Part shown: in pieces, positions 36,025 through 43,560 of the stretch
Numbering within the stretch: the stretch's first letter is position 1
How the letters are laid out: the number at the start of each line of letters is the position of its first letter
Source of the DNA: Bacillus sp. es.034
Lineage (GTDB): Bacteria; Bacillota; Bacilli; Bacillales; Bacillaceae_B
NCBI RefSeq assembly: GCF_002563655.1
Contig: NZ_PDIY01000001.1
Span: forward strand, 2,640,001-2,704,000
Reading direction: 5' to 3'
Length of the DNA stretch: 64,000 bases
Notes under the pieces: model-generated
What the model was told of the DNA's origin: nothing
What the model saw: only the letters and a program-made list of their open reading frames with translations
The model's database searches: none
Position numbers and translations under genes: made by a program

Positions 36025-38814
36025 TTATTCTTGATTTCTTCTAGGTTCTGATTGAGTAGCAGGTGTACCAGTTCCATCCCCGGTTCCGGCACCTGTACCA
36101 TCTCCGGTCCCGGTTCCGCCAGTACCGTCTCCGGTTCCAGTCCCGCCATCACCGGTTCCAGTGTCGCCGGTACCGCCTGTTCCTCCGTCTCCAGTCCCGC
36201 CATCACCGGTTCCAGTGTCGCCGGTACCGCCTGTTCCTCCGTCTCCGGTCCCGTCTCCTTCAGGTGGGGGAGTGGTACCATCCTCGTTACCTGGAGTACC
36301 GCCGTCATTGCCGGAGTTATCATCATTTCCGTTTCCTTGGCCGTTACCATTGCCATTTCCATTTCCTTGGTCATTTCCGTTTCCTTGACCATTGTCGTTG
36401 TTGCCTTCATTGTCATCTTCCGGTTTTCCTTCATCCTTTTTATCCGCTTTTACTTCTACGTTTACGGATGCAGGGTTACTTCGTTGATCACCTGAAATGG
36501 CTACAACTTCAAAGGTGAAGGTACCTTCGGATTGAATGTTTTCCACATTTAATCCTTTTTTATCTGTAGTCGTCAAGACTTGTTTCGCTTCCCCATTAAT
36601 GGATACGGAAACCTCAAACTGAACGTCTTTTTCTTTACCGTAATCCCATGCAAGGGTGATTGTTTTATCCTTCTTATTAAATTTACCTTTCAGTTTGGAA
36701 GGAGCATCGATTTTATCGAATTCCTTGGAAACCTTGGAAGGTTCCGTTCCCTTAACGAACAGCTCTGTGATGATTCTGTCATCAGGCGTATATTCGCTTG
36801 GCAGTCTCGCAGGATCGCTTCCCATTTCCACTTTCGATTCCACTACGCTGTCAGGCTTTTTGAAGTCAGCTGTATCAACGCCATCATGAACATAGCTCAT
36901 CAAGTCACTTACGATATACTGAGCGACATGGCGATCAGTAGGGGACAGTGGAATGGATTGAGTCTTATAGCCGGTCCAAACGGCTGCCGTGTAATTTGTC
37001 GTGTATCCTACAAACCATGAATCAGGTGCTCCAGATTTAGCGATGCCATATTTATCACGCTCTTCTTGGGAATAGTTGGTCGTACCTGATTTACCTGCCA
37101 TCGGTAACCCGGGCACTTTAGCGAATTTACCCGTACCTTGCGGGTGATCGATGACGCTTTTCAGCATATCGGAAACCATATAGGCCGTGTATTCCTTCAT
37201 CGCCGGTTGTGGCTTGTTTTCATTCTTAATTTCTGTTTCTCCATCACGCAGGACGACTTTTGTTACGGTGTGAGGCTTATTATAAACACCTTCATTACCG
37301 AATGCAGCATACGCGCCTGCCATTTGTACGGAGTTTACACCAGGTGAAACCCCTCCAATGGAGGCTGATTCATAGTAATGGTCGAACTTCAGTCCGAGTC
37401 CATTGACGAAATCTGCTGCCTTCTCAGCACCCACTGCCTGGAAGGCTTTTAAAGCTGTGATATTCCGGGAATCCCACAGTCCTTCACGGATCGTAATCGG
37501 TCCTTTGAATTGACCATCGTAGTTGTTGATTTCTGTTCCATTTGAATATTCATAAGGCTCATCTTTTAAAATATGGTAGGTTGACCATTTTAGATGTTCG
37601 ATGGCAGGAGCGTAGTCAAGCAACGGCTTGATGGTCGATCCCGGCTGACGCTTGGAGTCGATGGCGTAGTTAAAACCACGCTTGACCTCGGGATCTTGTT
37701 CCCTTCCACCACCAATGGCCCTGATTTCACCAGTTTTCGTATCCATGAGGGTTACACCGGCCTGCATTGGCTCTTCGGCATTTTCCGGATAGCTGAAACT
37801 CGTATTTTCACCTGCCAGGATTTCTTCCAATCGTTTTTGTGCATCCGGGTCGACGGTTGTATAGACCTTTAAGCCATCGGAGAATAAGTTGTAATCTCCC
37901 ATTTTCTGAACTTCATCTATCACCGCATCAACAAATGCAGGATACTTATCTCCATTTTTCTTTTCCACATCTTCAGCCGATACCAGTCCTTTTGTAATAG
38001 GGACGGCTTGTGCGGCTTTCTTTTGTTTTTCCGTAATTTTACCGTGCTGAGCCATTAATGACAGAACGATATTACGTCTTTTCTCTGCACTTTCAGGGTG
38101 CTTAAGAGGGTTATAATTGTTCGGACTTTGAGGAAGTCCCGCAATCATAGCTGCTTCGTGCAGTTTGATATCCTTGATGTCCTTACCGTAATAATGATCA
38201 GCAGCTGTCGCCATACCGTTAATACCGTCTGACATATAGACCTTATTGAAGTACATTTCAAAGATTTCTTCTTTTGTATATTCCTGTTCAAGTTTCAGAG
38301 CAAGCCATGCTTCCTGAGCTTTTCTCTTCAAGGTTTTCTCAGGGCTTAAAAAAGAGCCCTTGATGACCTGCTGGGTGATCGTAGAAGCACCCTCAGAACC
38401 GAATCCTCCGGTTACATTGGCAATGACTGCACCGCCTAAACGGATCAGATCGATTCCGTTATGTTTGTAGAATCGGTTATCCTCCGTTGCAATGACGGCG
38501 TCCTGCATGACCTGAGGGATGTCGTCGAAGTTTGCGTACTCCCGTTTTTCTTTTCCTACAGTCGTGATCAGGTCTCCGTTCTTATCATAAATTTCAGATG
38601 CGATCGGATCCTTCAGCAATTTTTCGTCAAGCTTTGGTGCGCTTGATGCATAATAGGCAAATAACCCTGCACCTGCGAGCATCCCGATGATCCCGATAAT
38701 AAATAATGATATAATGACGCGCTTAACCATAGAGCCTTTTTTCTTGCCCTTAGGGGATTTAGACTTCTGTTGGGCCAGGCGTTTTTCTTCCCTTGACTTA
38801 TATTGACCAGCCAT
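36025..38814 (-). CDS. ponA: Class A penicillin-binding protein 1 with long low-complexity tail
   Basis: PonA polymerises and cross-links peptidoglycan. The 929-residue protein has a basic cytoplasmic end, one membrane segment (about residues 31-55), a GT51 glycosyltransferase domain (catalytic E111 in EDNRFYKH), and a transpeptidase domain with S393-T-I-K396, SRN near residue 451 and K575-S-G-T. A fibronectin type III-like domain follows (about 715-795). The last 130 or so residues are a disordered tail rich in Gly, Asp, Asn and Thr, partly built from two 18-residue repeats. ATG 38814 follows GTGAGGAAACAAT. It lies downstream of recU, as in B. subtilis, and works with GpsB, also encoded here. 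Confidence 0.96.
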   Translation of the reverse strand: MAGQYKSREEKRLAQQKSKSPKGKKKGSMVKRVIISLFIIGIIGMLAGAGLFAYYASSAPKLDEKLLKDPIASEIYDKNGDLITTVGKEKREYANFDDIPQVMQDAVIATEDNRFYKHNGIDLIRLGGAVIANVTGGFGSEGASTITQQVIKGSFLSPEKTLKRKAQEAWLALKLEQEYTKEEIFEMYFNKVYMSDGINGMATAADHYYGKDIKDIKLHEAAMIAGLPQSPNNYNPLKHPESAEKRRNIVLSLMAQHGKITEKQKKAAQAVPITKGLVSAEDVEKKNGDKYPAFVDAVIDEVQKMGDYNLFSDGLKVYTTVDPDAQKRLEEILAGENTSFSYPENAEEPMQAGVTLMDTKTGEIRAIGGGREQDPEVKRGFNYAIDSKRQPGSTIKPLLDYAPAIEHLKWSTYHILKDEPYEYSNGTEINNYDGQFKGPITIREGLWDSRNITALKAFQAVGAEKAADFVNGLGLKFDHYYESASIGGVSPGVNSVQMAGAYAAFGNEGVYNKPHTVTKVVLRDGETEIKNENKPQPAMKEYTAYMVSDMLKSVIDHPQGTGKFAKVPGLPMAGKSGTTNYSQEERDKYGIAKSGAPDSWFVGYTTNYTAAVWTGYKTQSIPLSPTDRHVAQYIVSDLMSYVHDGVDTADFKKPDSVVESKVEMGSDPARLPSEYTPDDRIITELFVKGTEPSKVSKEFDKIDAPSKLKGKFNKKDKTITLAWDYGKEKDVQFEVSVSINGEAKQVLTTTDKKGLNVENIQSEGTFTFEVVAISGDQRSNPASVNVEVKADKKDEGKPEDDNEGNNDNGQGNGNDQGNGNGNGNGQGNGNDDNSGNDGGTPGNEDGTTPPPEGDGTGDGGTGGTGDTGTGDGGTGDGGTGGTGDTGTGDGGTGTGDGTGGTGTGDGTGAGTGDGTGTPATQSEPRRNQE
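36137..36244. repeat. Two perfect 54-bp tandem repeats in the ponA tail
   Basis: Bases 36137-36190 and 36191-36244 are identical. Each unit is a multiple of three and encodes 18 residues of the Gly-Thr-Asp tail, so copy number can change without a frameshift. Confidence 0.93.
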
Positions 38815-38918
38815 ATTGTTTCCTCACTTTCAGGTCTTCTCTGTTTTTAGTATTGTCTAAGATTAAAAATATACTACTCATAATGAGATAAAATATAGAT
38901 TAACTCATTTTTCATAAA

Positions 38919-39527
38919 CTAAAAATATAACTGATGGACTATTTTTAAATAATCGACCCTGGGATGGAGTCCCAATGGAATGGAAAACCCTTTATCTTCC
39001 ATTTCTTCCCGCTTGATTGATTTTCTCCCGCCGCCTGCCATGCGGTCCCAGTAACCACGCAGTGCCTCGTAGGGGAGGAGGAATACCTCTTCTGAGACGG
39101 AGAACCTTATTAGTACGAAAGTGATGCCTTCCTGCTTATGGACCGACTCCATATGAAGAATCTGGTGTTCATGAAAATTTTGAAGGGGGAAGGACGTCTT
39201 ATTTTTCGTTTCCTTCGCTTCAAAGTCAATGTATCTTCCTTTGAAGACCCCGTTATAGTCTGTCGTTGACGGCTGCTTAAAGTATGCTTCCTTAATGACA
39301 GCGGCACTCCTTGAAGGATAGTGAACATCCACAATTTGAACAGGTGTGGGTTTTTTATGAATCACCGCTTTTTGAAACGTCAGATAATATTGATTGGTTT
39401 GATTGATATCTTCTTCCAGTGTCATCCCTCTATTGCTGTACGATACTTGTTTCGGTTTGGCCTTAGGTTTTTTTGAGGGTAATGTCGCTTCCACATATTT
39501 CTTTCCATTGGGATAATGGAATTTCAT
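38919..39527 (-). CDS. recU: Holliday junction resolvase RecU
   Basis: RecU cleaves Holliday junctions and modulates RecA. The 202-residue protein has the N-terminal basic region, then [18 protein letters not shown] and the nuclease core with the catalytic pattern [19 protein letters not shown] (D, E and K) near residues 90-108. ATG 39527 follows CGAGGTGAATTACC. The gene lies 104 bp before ponA on the same strand, the conserved recU-ponA pair. It is divergent from yppC. Confidence 0.97.
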   Translation of the reverse strand: MKFHYPNGKKYVEATLPSKKPKAKPKQVSYSNRGMTLEEDINQTNQYYLTFQKAVIHKKPTPVQIVDVHYPSRSAAVIKEAYFKQPSTTDYNGVFKGRYIDFEAKETKNKTSFPLQNFHEHQILHMESVHKQEGITFVLIRFSVSEEVFLLPYEALRGYWDRMAGGGRKSIKREEMEDKGFSIPLGLHPRVDYLKIVHQLYF

Positions 39528-39642
39528 GGTAATTCACCTCGCAGACTAATCTATATCATAACAGAAACCACTCCATTTTGTGTGAATAATTGTTTACAAA
39601 TCTCCTCATTCTAGGACTAGATGGGGAGGTGGGATAGGAAGG

Positions 39643-40680
39643 ATGAAAAAATTCAGCAATACTTATCGCTTTTTACCCTATTTACCTGAACCTAAACGTA
39701 AAAAAGAATGGATTGACCATGTAAATCAACTGGTGGATGAATACAATCAGGATAATATATCGCGCACGAAAGCTTATCAAACATTTTTTCTCCTTCATCC
39801 CGAGATCAAATGGGCGTTCCTGGCCTCTATGGTATCAAGGAATGCAGGATGGAATATGACCGATTTAAAGGGGGATATCTTTCCCTCCCTTTTGAGTCAT
39901 AAGACATGTGATCTGCTGTTTATGACATATGAGAGGGCGAATTGGAGCATCTTTCAGGATGCATTTCCTCAACTCCTTCTCTATCATTATTCGACGTTAT
40001 ATAAGAAGAAAATGTTTCATTTCTTTCAAGACTTTCACATTTCGCATTTCATGGAAGAGGAATGGAACCGGTTCTTTGAAGAGAGGGATGAAAGGCGATT
40101 GGTGCAGTCACTCATCATAAATGAACAGCATCTTATCCAGGGTCCGGTCATCGAGCATGGGCTGTACAAACGGAAGGTGTTTGGGACGTCGCTCTTCTTT
40201 ATAGAAGATCACCTGCATTTCAGTTCCGTCCTTTTCCCTACTATAAATGGAGATCTTTATGGAGCGAGTGTACATGGTTTCAGAAAGGTTGAAAATAGAA
40301 TCAAGTTGGGTAATCTCTTATTTGAACTATTATTTCATCCTGATTATCATAGTCTCTTTCTTGAGTTTGCTTTAAAGGTCGAGCATACAGGTTCCAGGGC
40401 GGATTACAAGAAGTACTGTCATGGAGCACCTGATCCGAATACACCTGTTCTTAAAAAGGCATACGGAAAGATAACCCATAATTGGGCTCATCACAAAGAC
40501 TGGTCCGTGAACAAAACCATTGAGGGGAACTGGTATGAAAAGCAGGAACTCCCTGTAGACGTCATCATGACAAAGTGGTTTTTCCATAAACAGCGGCAAC
40601 TGCAGAAAATGGCAGTCGCCAAGAGGTTTTTCATGGGGATATGGCCAGGTCGAAAGAAAAAGAAGATGCGGACATTTTGA
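39643..40680 (+). CDS. yppC: DUF2515 family protein YppC
   Basis: The 345-residue protein matches YppC (DUF2515) by its divergent position next to recU, its length and the N-terminal block RTKAYQTFFLLHPEIKWAFLASMVSRNAGWNM. It contains many aromatic residues and a C-terminal basic end. No catalytic motif is recognised; function unknown. The ATG at 39643 follows GGAAGG. The last seven codons and the stop lie inside a perfect inverted repeat that acts as the terminator. Confidence 0.92.
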   Translation: MKKFSNTYRFLPYLPEPKRKKEWIDHVNQLVDEYNQDNISRTKAYQTFFLLHPEIKWAFLASMVSRNAGWNMTDLKGDIFPSLLSHKTCDLLFMTYERANWSIFQDAFPQLLLYHYSTLYKKKMFHFFQDFHISHFMEEEWNRFFEERDERRLVQSLIINEQHLIQGPVIEHGLYKRKVFGTSLFFIEDHLHFSSVLFPTINGDLYGASVHGFRKVENRIKLGNLLFELLFHPDYHSLFLEFALKVEHTGSRADYKKYCHGAPDPNTPVLKKAYGKITHNWAHHKDWSVNKTIEGNWYEKQELPVDVIMTKWFFHKQRQLQKMAVAKRFFMGIWPGRKKKKMRTF

Positions 40681-40701
40681 AAATGTCCGCATCTTCTTTT
40701 G
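40659..40701 (+). terminator. Terminator containing the yppC stop codon
   Basis: Bases 40659-40678 and 40680-40699 are exact reverse complements (core GAAGATGCGGACATTT), followed by T. The left arm encodes the C-terminus of YppC and the loop contains its TGA. Confidence 0.85.
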
Positions 40702-40719
40702 AAAATTGAACTGTTTAGA

Positions 40720-40846
40720 TTAGTCCAGCTCCAGCGGCTAGACCCTCGAGGTCATAAGTCAAACCATCCAAAAAGGCAAAGGGCGCCTTTCCGGATGGTT
40801 CGTCTTATGCTTGTCGGGTCTGACCAAGCCGCCTCCGCTTTCTTAA
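40720..40846. repeat. 127-bp foldback repeat, copy 1
   Basis: The unit carries nested inverted repeats: GACCC with GGGTC, CATAAG with CTTATG, ACCATCC with GGATGGT, and AAAGGC with GCCTTT, so the whole unit can fold into one long hairpin. An outer GCGGCT/AGCCGC pair extends it. No coding frame is credible. It resembles dispersed non-coding repeats seen in some Bacillus genomes (from memory). Confidence 0.88.
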
Positions 40847-40973
40847 TTAGTCCAGCTCCGGCGGCTAGACCCTCGAGGTCATAAGTCAAACCATCCAAAA
40901 AGGCAAAGGACGCCTTTCCGGATGGTTCGTCTTATGCTTGTCGGGTCTGACCAAGCCGTCTCCGCATTCTTAA
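40847..40973. repeat. 127-bp foldback repeat, copy 2
   Basis: This is a near-identical head-to-tail copy of 40720-40846 with only a few base changes (for example GGGCGCC becomes GGACGCC). Its right end runs to the stop codon of sspM on the minus strand and may serve as that gene's terminator. Confidence 0.88.
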
Positions 40974-41071
40974 GTCGATGGTCTGTTTTCGCCTTCTAGT
41001 TTAGGGTTGCCTTTGGATGCCTTGGTTTCGGCTTGGTTTGGCTTGGTTTGTTTGTTTTTTGGATTTTTCAA
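40970..41071 (-). CDS. sspM: Acid-soluble spore protein M
   Basis: A 33-residue ORF reads on the minus strand from a TTG at 41071 with GGAGGTG 7 bases upstream. The product is very basic and polar (KNPKNKQTKPNQAE) and ends NRPST, the same ending as B. subtilis SspM, which is 34 residues and similarly rich in Lys and Gln. The gene also lies near yppC-yppG as expected. SspM is a minor small acid-soluble spore protein made in the forespore, usually from a SigG promoter. The function of the minor SASPs is not known. A longer open frame upstream lacks a ribosome binding site. Confidence 0.8.
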   Translation of the reverse strand: MKNPKNKQTKPNQAETKASKGNPKLEGENRPST

Positions 41072-41261
41072 TAAGTAACACCTCCACCCATAGTATTTTG
41101 AGTTTTGGTTCCTTTTATTCAGGAGGTGTCGAAACATCCTTTTGGAATGTCCTTTTTGCACTTTCTTTGGCGAAACGCTTCTAGTTTTGTCAGGGGGGGA
41201 GGGAAAGGAAAAAGGACGGAGAATTACTGTATTAATCCAAAAAAAAGGTGGGAGGATTCAC

Positions 41262-41516
41262 ATGCTTCCAAAACAAGATATTATGTTAAAGTTAGCTGAA
41301 ATCGAAGAAAGCCTCAATCAGTTGGAACAGAGCCTGCATGACCGAATCTCAGTCGAAGAGCAAGAAGGATTGAGGACCCTATCCAGTCAGATACAGAAAA
41401 TGGACAGTCAATTAAGTTCAATGGAAAGTAAGACCGGCTCTAAAACGGTTCTTATGAAAAATAGAGAAAAGTCCTATGTCTTACAAAAACTTGAATTATC
41501 CTTTAAGACGTCTTAA
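41262..41516 (+). CDS. yppD: Small coiled-coil protein, YppD-like
   Basis: The 84-residue protein starts at ATG 41262 with GGGAGGATTCA upstream. Residues 8-60 have regular leucine and isoleucine spacing (KLAEIEESLNQLEQSLHDRI) that suggests an alpha-helical coiled coil. I name it YppD only by size and position between yppC and yppE; the sequence itself has no motif. It is followed by a small terminator. The 190 bp upstream lies between it and the divergent sspM gene and probably contains both promoters. Confidence 0.7.
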   Translation: MLPKQDIMLKLAEIEESLNQLEQSLHDRISVEEQEGLRTLSSQIQKMDSQLSSMESKTGSKTVLMKNREKSYVLQKLELSFKTS

Positions 41517-41530
41517 ACTGATTTTATAAG

Positions 41531-41559
41531 AAAGTAGCATGGTGCTGCTTTTATTTTTT
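41531..41559 (+). terminator. Short hairpin terminator after yppD
   Basis: AAGTAGCA pairs with TGCTGCTT (one G-U) across TGG, followed by TTATTTTTT. Confidence 0.65.
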
Positions 41560-41586
41560 GTCTAGATTGTTCATGGAGGGCTTTTT

Positions 41587-41943
41587 TTGAAAGAATTGAT
41601 ACAAGTGACGGAAGATCTTCTCGTCCTGTCCGAGAAGATGATAAGTGAATATAAAAGCAGGCGCGAGTCAGGTGAAAAAGGGGACTTTTATACTGAAGTT
41701 AAGCCGTTTGCGGACAAAGTGAAAGAAAAGAATGACCGATGGAAAGAGCTGTCCCTGAATTGGATCAAAGATACTAAGCCGAAGCACATCCATTTACCTC
41801 AGATTCTCAATACTTTCGATAATATAGAAATGTTATCGGTCCACTGTTTCTTTCCTGAGTCCAGTTACAACCGGTTCATCAGTCACTTCCAATCTGTTTC
41901 GTACGTTCTTGGTACCGAACTCGATGAACTGAAAGGAAAATAA
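41587..41943 (+). CDS. yppE: DUF1798 family protein YppE
   Basis: The 118-residue protein matches YppE (DUF1798), an all-helical small protein of unknown function, by length and by the C-terminal half (HFQSVSYVLGTELDELK). The start is TTG at 41587; ATGGAGGGC lies 6 bases before it and no ATG is available in frame nearby. It converges on yppF across a bidirectional terminator. Confidence 0.88.
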   Translation: MKELIQVTEDLLVLSEKMISEYKSRRESGEKGDFYTEVKPFADKVKEKNDRWKELSLNWIKDTKPKHIHLPQILNTFDNIEMLSVHCFFPESSYNRFISHFQSVSYVLGTELDELKGK

Positions 41944-41968
41944 GAGGCTGCCGTTTTGGCAGCCTCTT
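41942..41968. terminator. Bidirectional terminator between yppE and yppF
   Basis: AAGAGGCTGCC pairs perfectly with GGCAGCCTCTT around GTTTT, followed by TCTT. The left arm includes the yppE stop codon. Confidence 0.88.
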
Positions 41969-41970
41969 TC

Positions 41971-42153
41971 TTATGGAGTGGAAATCGCATTTTCTTCTAT
42001 TGTATTGATCTCTTTCGCTAATCCTTTGTAATGATGAAAGGAGATTTCATTCGAAATATAAAGTTTTTTGGCCAGTGTAAGAAGTTCTTGTTGGTCGGTT
42101 GCTTGATACTGTTTACTGCTTTCATATCTTTTCAGCAATTCGTTAAAGTCCAT
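41971..42153 (-). CDS. yppF: YppF-like protein
   Basis: The 60-residue protein reads from ATG 42153 on the minus strand with GGGAGGAATCAAG upstream. The pattern ELLTLAKKLYISNEISFHHYKGLAKE fits the short helical YppF family and the gene is in the expected place between yppE and yppG. Its function is unknown. A start 15 bases further upstream is in frame but overlaps the ribosome binding site. Confidence 0.85.
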   Translation of the reverse strand: MDFNELLKRYESSKQYQATDQQELLTLAKKLYISNEISFHHYKGLAKEINTIEENAISTP

Positions 42154-42307
42154 CTTGATTCCTCCCAATACACATATTTCTTATGAATGATCATAGCTCT
42201 TTATCTACCTTCATCCTATCATAGAAAACCCTTTCTTTAAGTTGTAAGAATAGTGTAACTTCCGACATTCTTCTCATGGTTGTCGAAAAATCTTTATGGG
42301 TTCTTTC

Positions 42308-42334
42308 ACCATTTTTCCATTCATACATAAAATA
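42308..42334 (+). promoter_or_regulatory. SigK-like mother-cell promoter of yppG
   Basis: AC at 42308-42309 and CATAAAATA at 42326-42334 fit the SigK pattern (AC, 16-17 bp, CATAnnnTA) with a 16-bp spacer. The start would be near 42341, about 24 bases before yppG. Confidence 0.55.
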
Positions 42335-42364
42335 TAGTAACCACTAAAAGTAGGGGGGCTAAGT

Positions 42365-42862
42365 ATGAATTCTTCACCGTATTCGAGACAGATGCGATTT
42401 CAGCCATACCCATATCACCATTTACAGCCTCAGAATATGGGTCCGTTGATGAACTATCCGATGCAAGGGATGAGACCGCCGAATTATGGAGCTTATCAAC
42501 CCAATTATTTACCACAGCCGGATGGCCCTTATTCAGGACCCTCGAGTCAGATGAATCAATATCAGCAGATGAATCAGCCTCAGCAAATGAATCCATATTT
42601 TGAAAATCCTCTTCAGCACAAAGAATATAATCCATATCAAATGAAAGCGATGGAACAGCAGTCATACGCGAATCCCTACCCGAAAGCGTCTTTTATGGCG
42701 AAACCTTCTTCAAGCGGGGTAAGCGGTATCATGAACTCCTTTAAGTCGCAGGATGGATCGTTGGATTTCAATAAAATGATGAATACGACTGGACAGATGA
42801 TGGGTGCCATCAATCAAGTTTCATCTCTTGTAAAAGGTTTAGGCGGGATATTTAAATTCTAG
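42365..42862 (+). CDS. yppG: YppG family spore coat-like protein
   Basis: The 165-residue protein is rich in Pro, Tyr, Gln, Asn and Met (for example NYPMQGMRPPNYG and QMNQYQQMNQPQQMN) over residues 1-105, a composition typical of spore coat proteins. The last 45 residues are conserved in the YppG family (SGVSGIMNSFKSQDGSLDFN and a hydrophobic end VSSLVKGLGGIFKF). ATG 42365 follows TAGGGGGGCTAAGT. A SigK-like promoter supports expression in the mother cell. The coat role is inference from composition and promoter. Confidence 0.85.
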   Translation: MNSSPYSRQMRFQPYPYHHLQPQNMGPLMNYPMQGMRPPNYGAYQPNYLPQPDGPYSGPSSQMNQYQQMNQPQQMNPYFENPLQHKEYNPYQMKAMEQQSYANPYPKASFMAKPSSSGVSGIMNSFKSQDGSLDFNKMMNTTGQMMGAINQVSSLVKGLGGIFKF

Positions 42863-42867
42863 ATCAA

Positions 42868-42895
42868 AAAGGAGCTGCATTCACGCAGCTCCTTT
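42868..42895. terminator. Bidirectional terminator between yppG and hsp20
   Basis: AAAGGAGCTGC pairs perfectly with GCAGCTCCTTT around ATTCAC, between two converging genes. Confidence 0.85.
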
Positions 42896-42900
42896 ATCTT

Positions 42901-43350
42901 TTATTCAATTTGTATCCGCTTTCCTGATTCCTTGTTTACTTTTACTGATAATAAACCATCTTTATAGGAAGCTTTCACATTCTTTTCGTTAACGATTCTT
43001 GGAAAGGATACGGTCCTACTGCTTTTTCTCATGGATTGCTTTCTTTTGATTGTCTGGTGCTTTTCATTTTCTTCTGAATATATTTCTTTATGGGTCACAG
43101 AAATCGTGATGTACTGAGGAAACACATCGAGTTGTATTTGCTCTCTGTTTACACCGGGAAGTTCGGCAGTGACGAGATAATGATCGTCGGCTTCACTCAA
43201 TTCAACGGGGAATGAGCCAAATGGGTTGGCAGAAGATGTGAAGAATTCATCGATACTTTGTAACATGCCTTTCATCGGTCTTTCATGGAAGAATTCATTC
43301 ATGGAATGCATCAGGTCACCAAAACCGCCTTTGTTTGAATCCTTGGACAT
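42901..43350 (-). CDS. Hsp20/alpha-crystallin family small heat shock protein
   Basis: The 149-residue protein has a variable N-terminus with phenylalanine-rich helices (GFGDLMHSMNEFF), then an alpha-crystallin domain from about residue 45: VTAELPGVNREQIQLDV, SFPRIVNEKNVKASYKDGLLSVKV. It is an ATP-independent chaperone or, in Bacillus, possibly a coat-associated protein such as CotP. ATG 43350 has AAAGGAG 7 bases upstream; a start seven codons earlier is not supported. It is divergent from mrfA. Confidence 0.92.
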   Translation of the reverse strand: MSKDSNKGGFGDLMHSMNEFFHERPMKGMLQSIDEFFTSSANPFGSFPVELSEADDHYLVTAELPGVNREQIQLDVFPQYITISVTHKEIYSEENEKHQTIKRKQSMRKSSRTVSFPRIVNEKNVKASYKDGLLSVKVNKESGKRIQIE

Positions 43351-43560
43351 TTGTATGCTCCTTTCACGCAAACGTATTCATCCTAGCCTATGCCACACCC
43401 ACGAAAATGTGCATTTGTCCTATACAATTAATAAGAAAGAAGAAAGTTTGTCTTTTCCCTCGCCTCATTCCCTTTTGGAAAAGGATGAATATGGAAAGGT
43501 GGTTTTTTTACTTTAGTTTCGAACATAGATTCGGTAAAATGGGTAGTAGAGGTGATAGAG

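Noticed and set aside
36137..36244. Tandem repeats that could be mistaken for a CRISPR or variable-number array.
   Set aside because: They are direct 54-bp repeats in frame within ponA, with no spacers.
36052..36518. Several open frames antisense to the ponA tail, rich in Pro, Ser and Arg.
   Set aside because: They are the complement of GC-rich Gly/Thr/Asp repeats in ponA, which keeps all frames open; none has a ribosome binding site.
40720..40973. The 127-bp repeats considered as a CRISPR array or as an insertion sequence.
   Set aside because: Only two adjacent copies, no spacers, no transposase and no clear target duplication.
41105..41261. Upstream extensions of the yppD frame and an overlapping 64-codon frame.
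   Set aside because: They lie in the sspM/yppD promoter region with no ribosome binding site, whereas ATG 41262 has a strong one.
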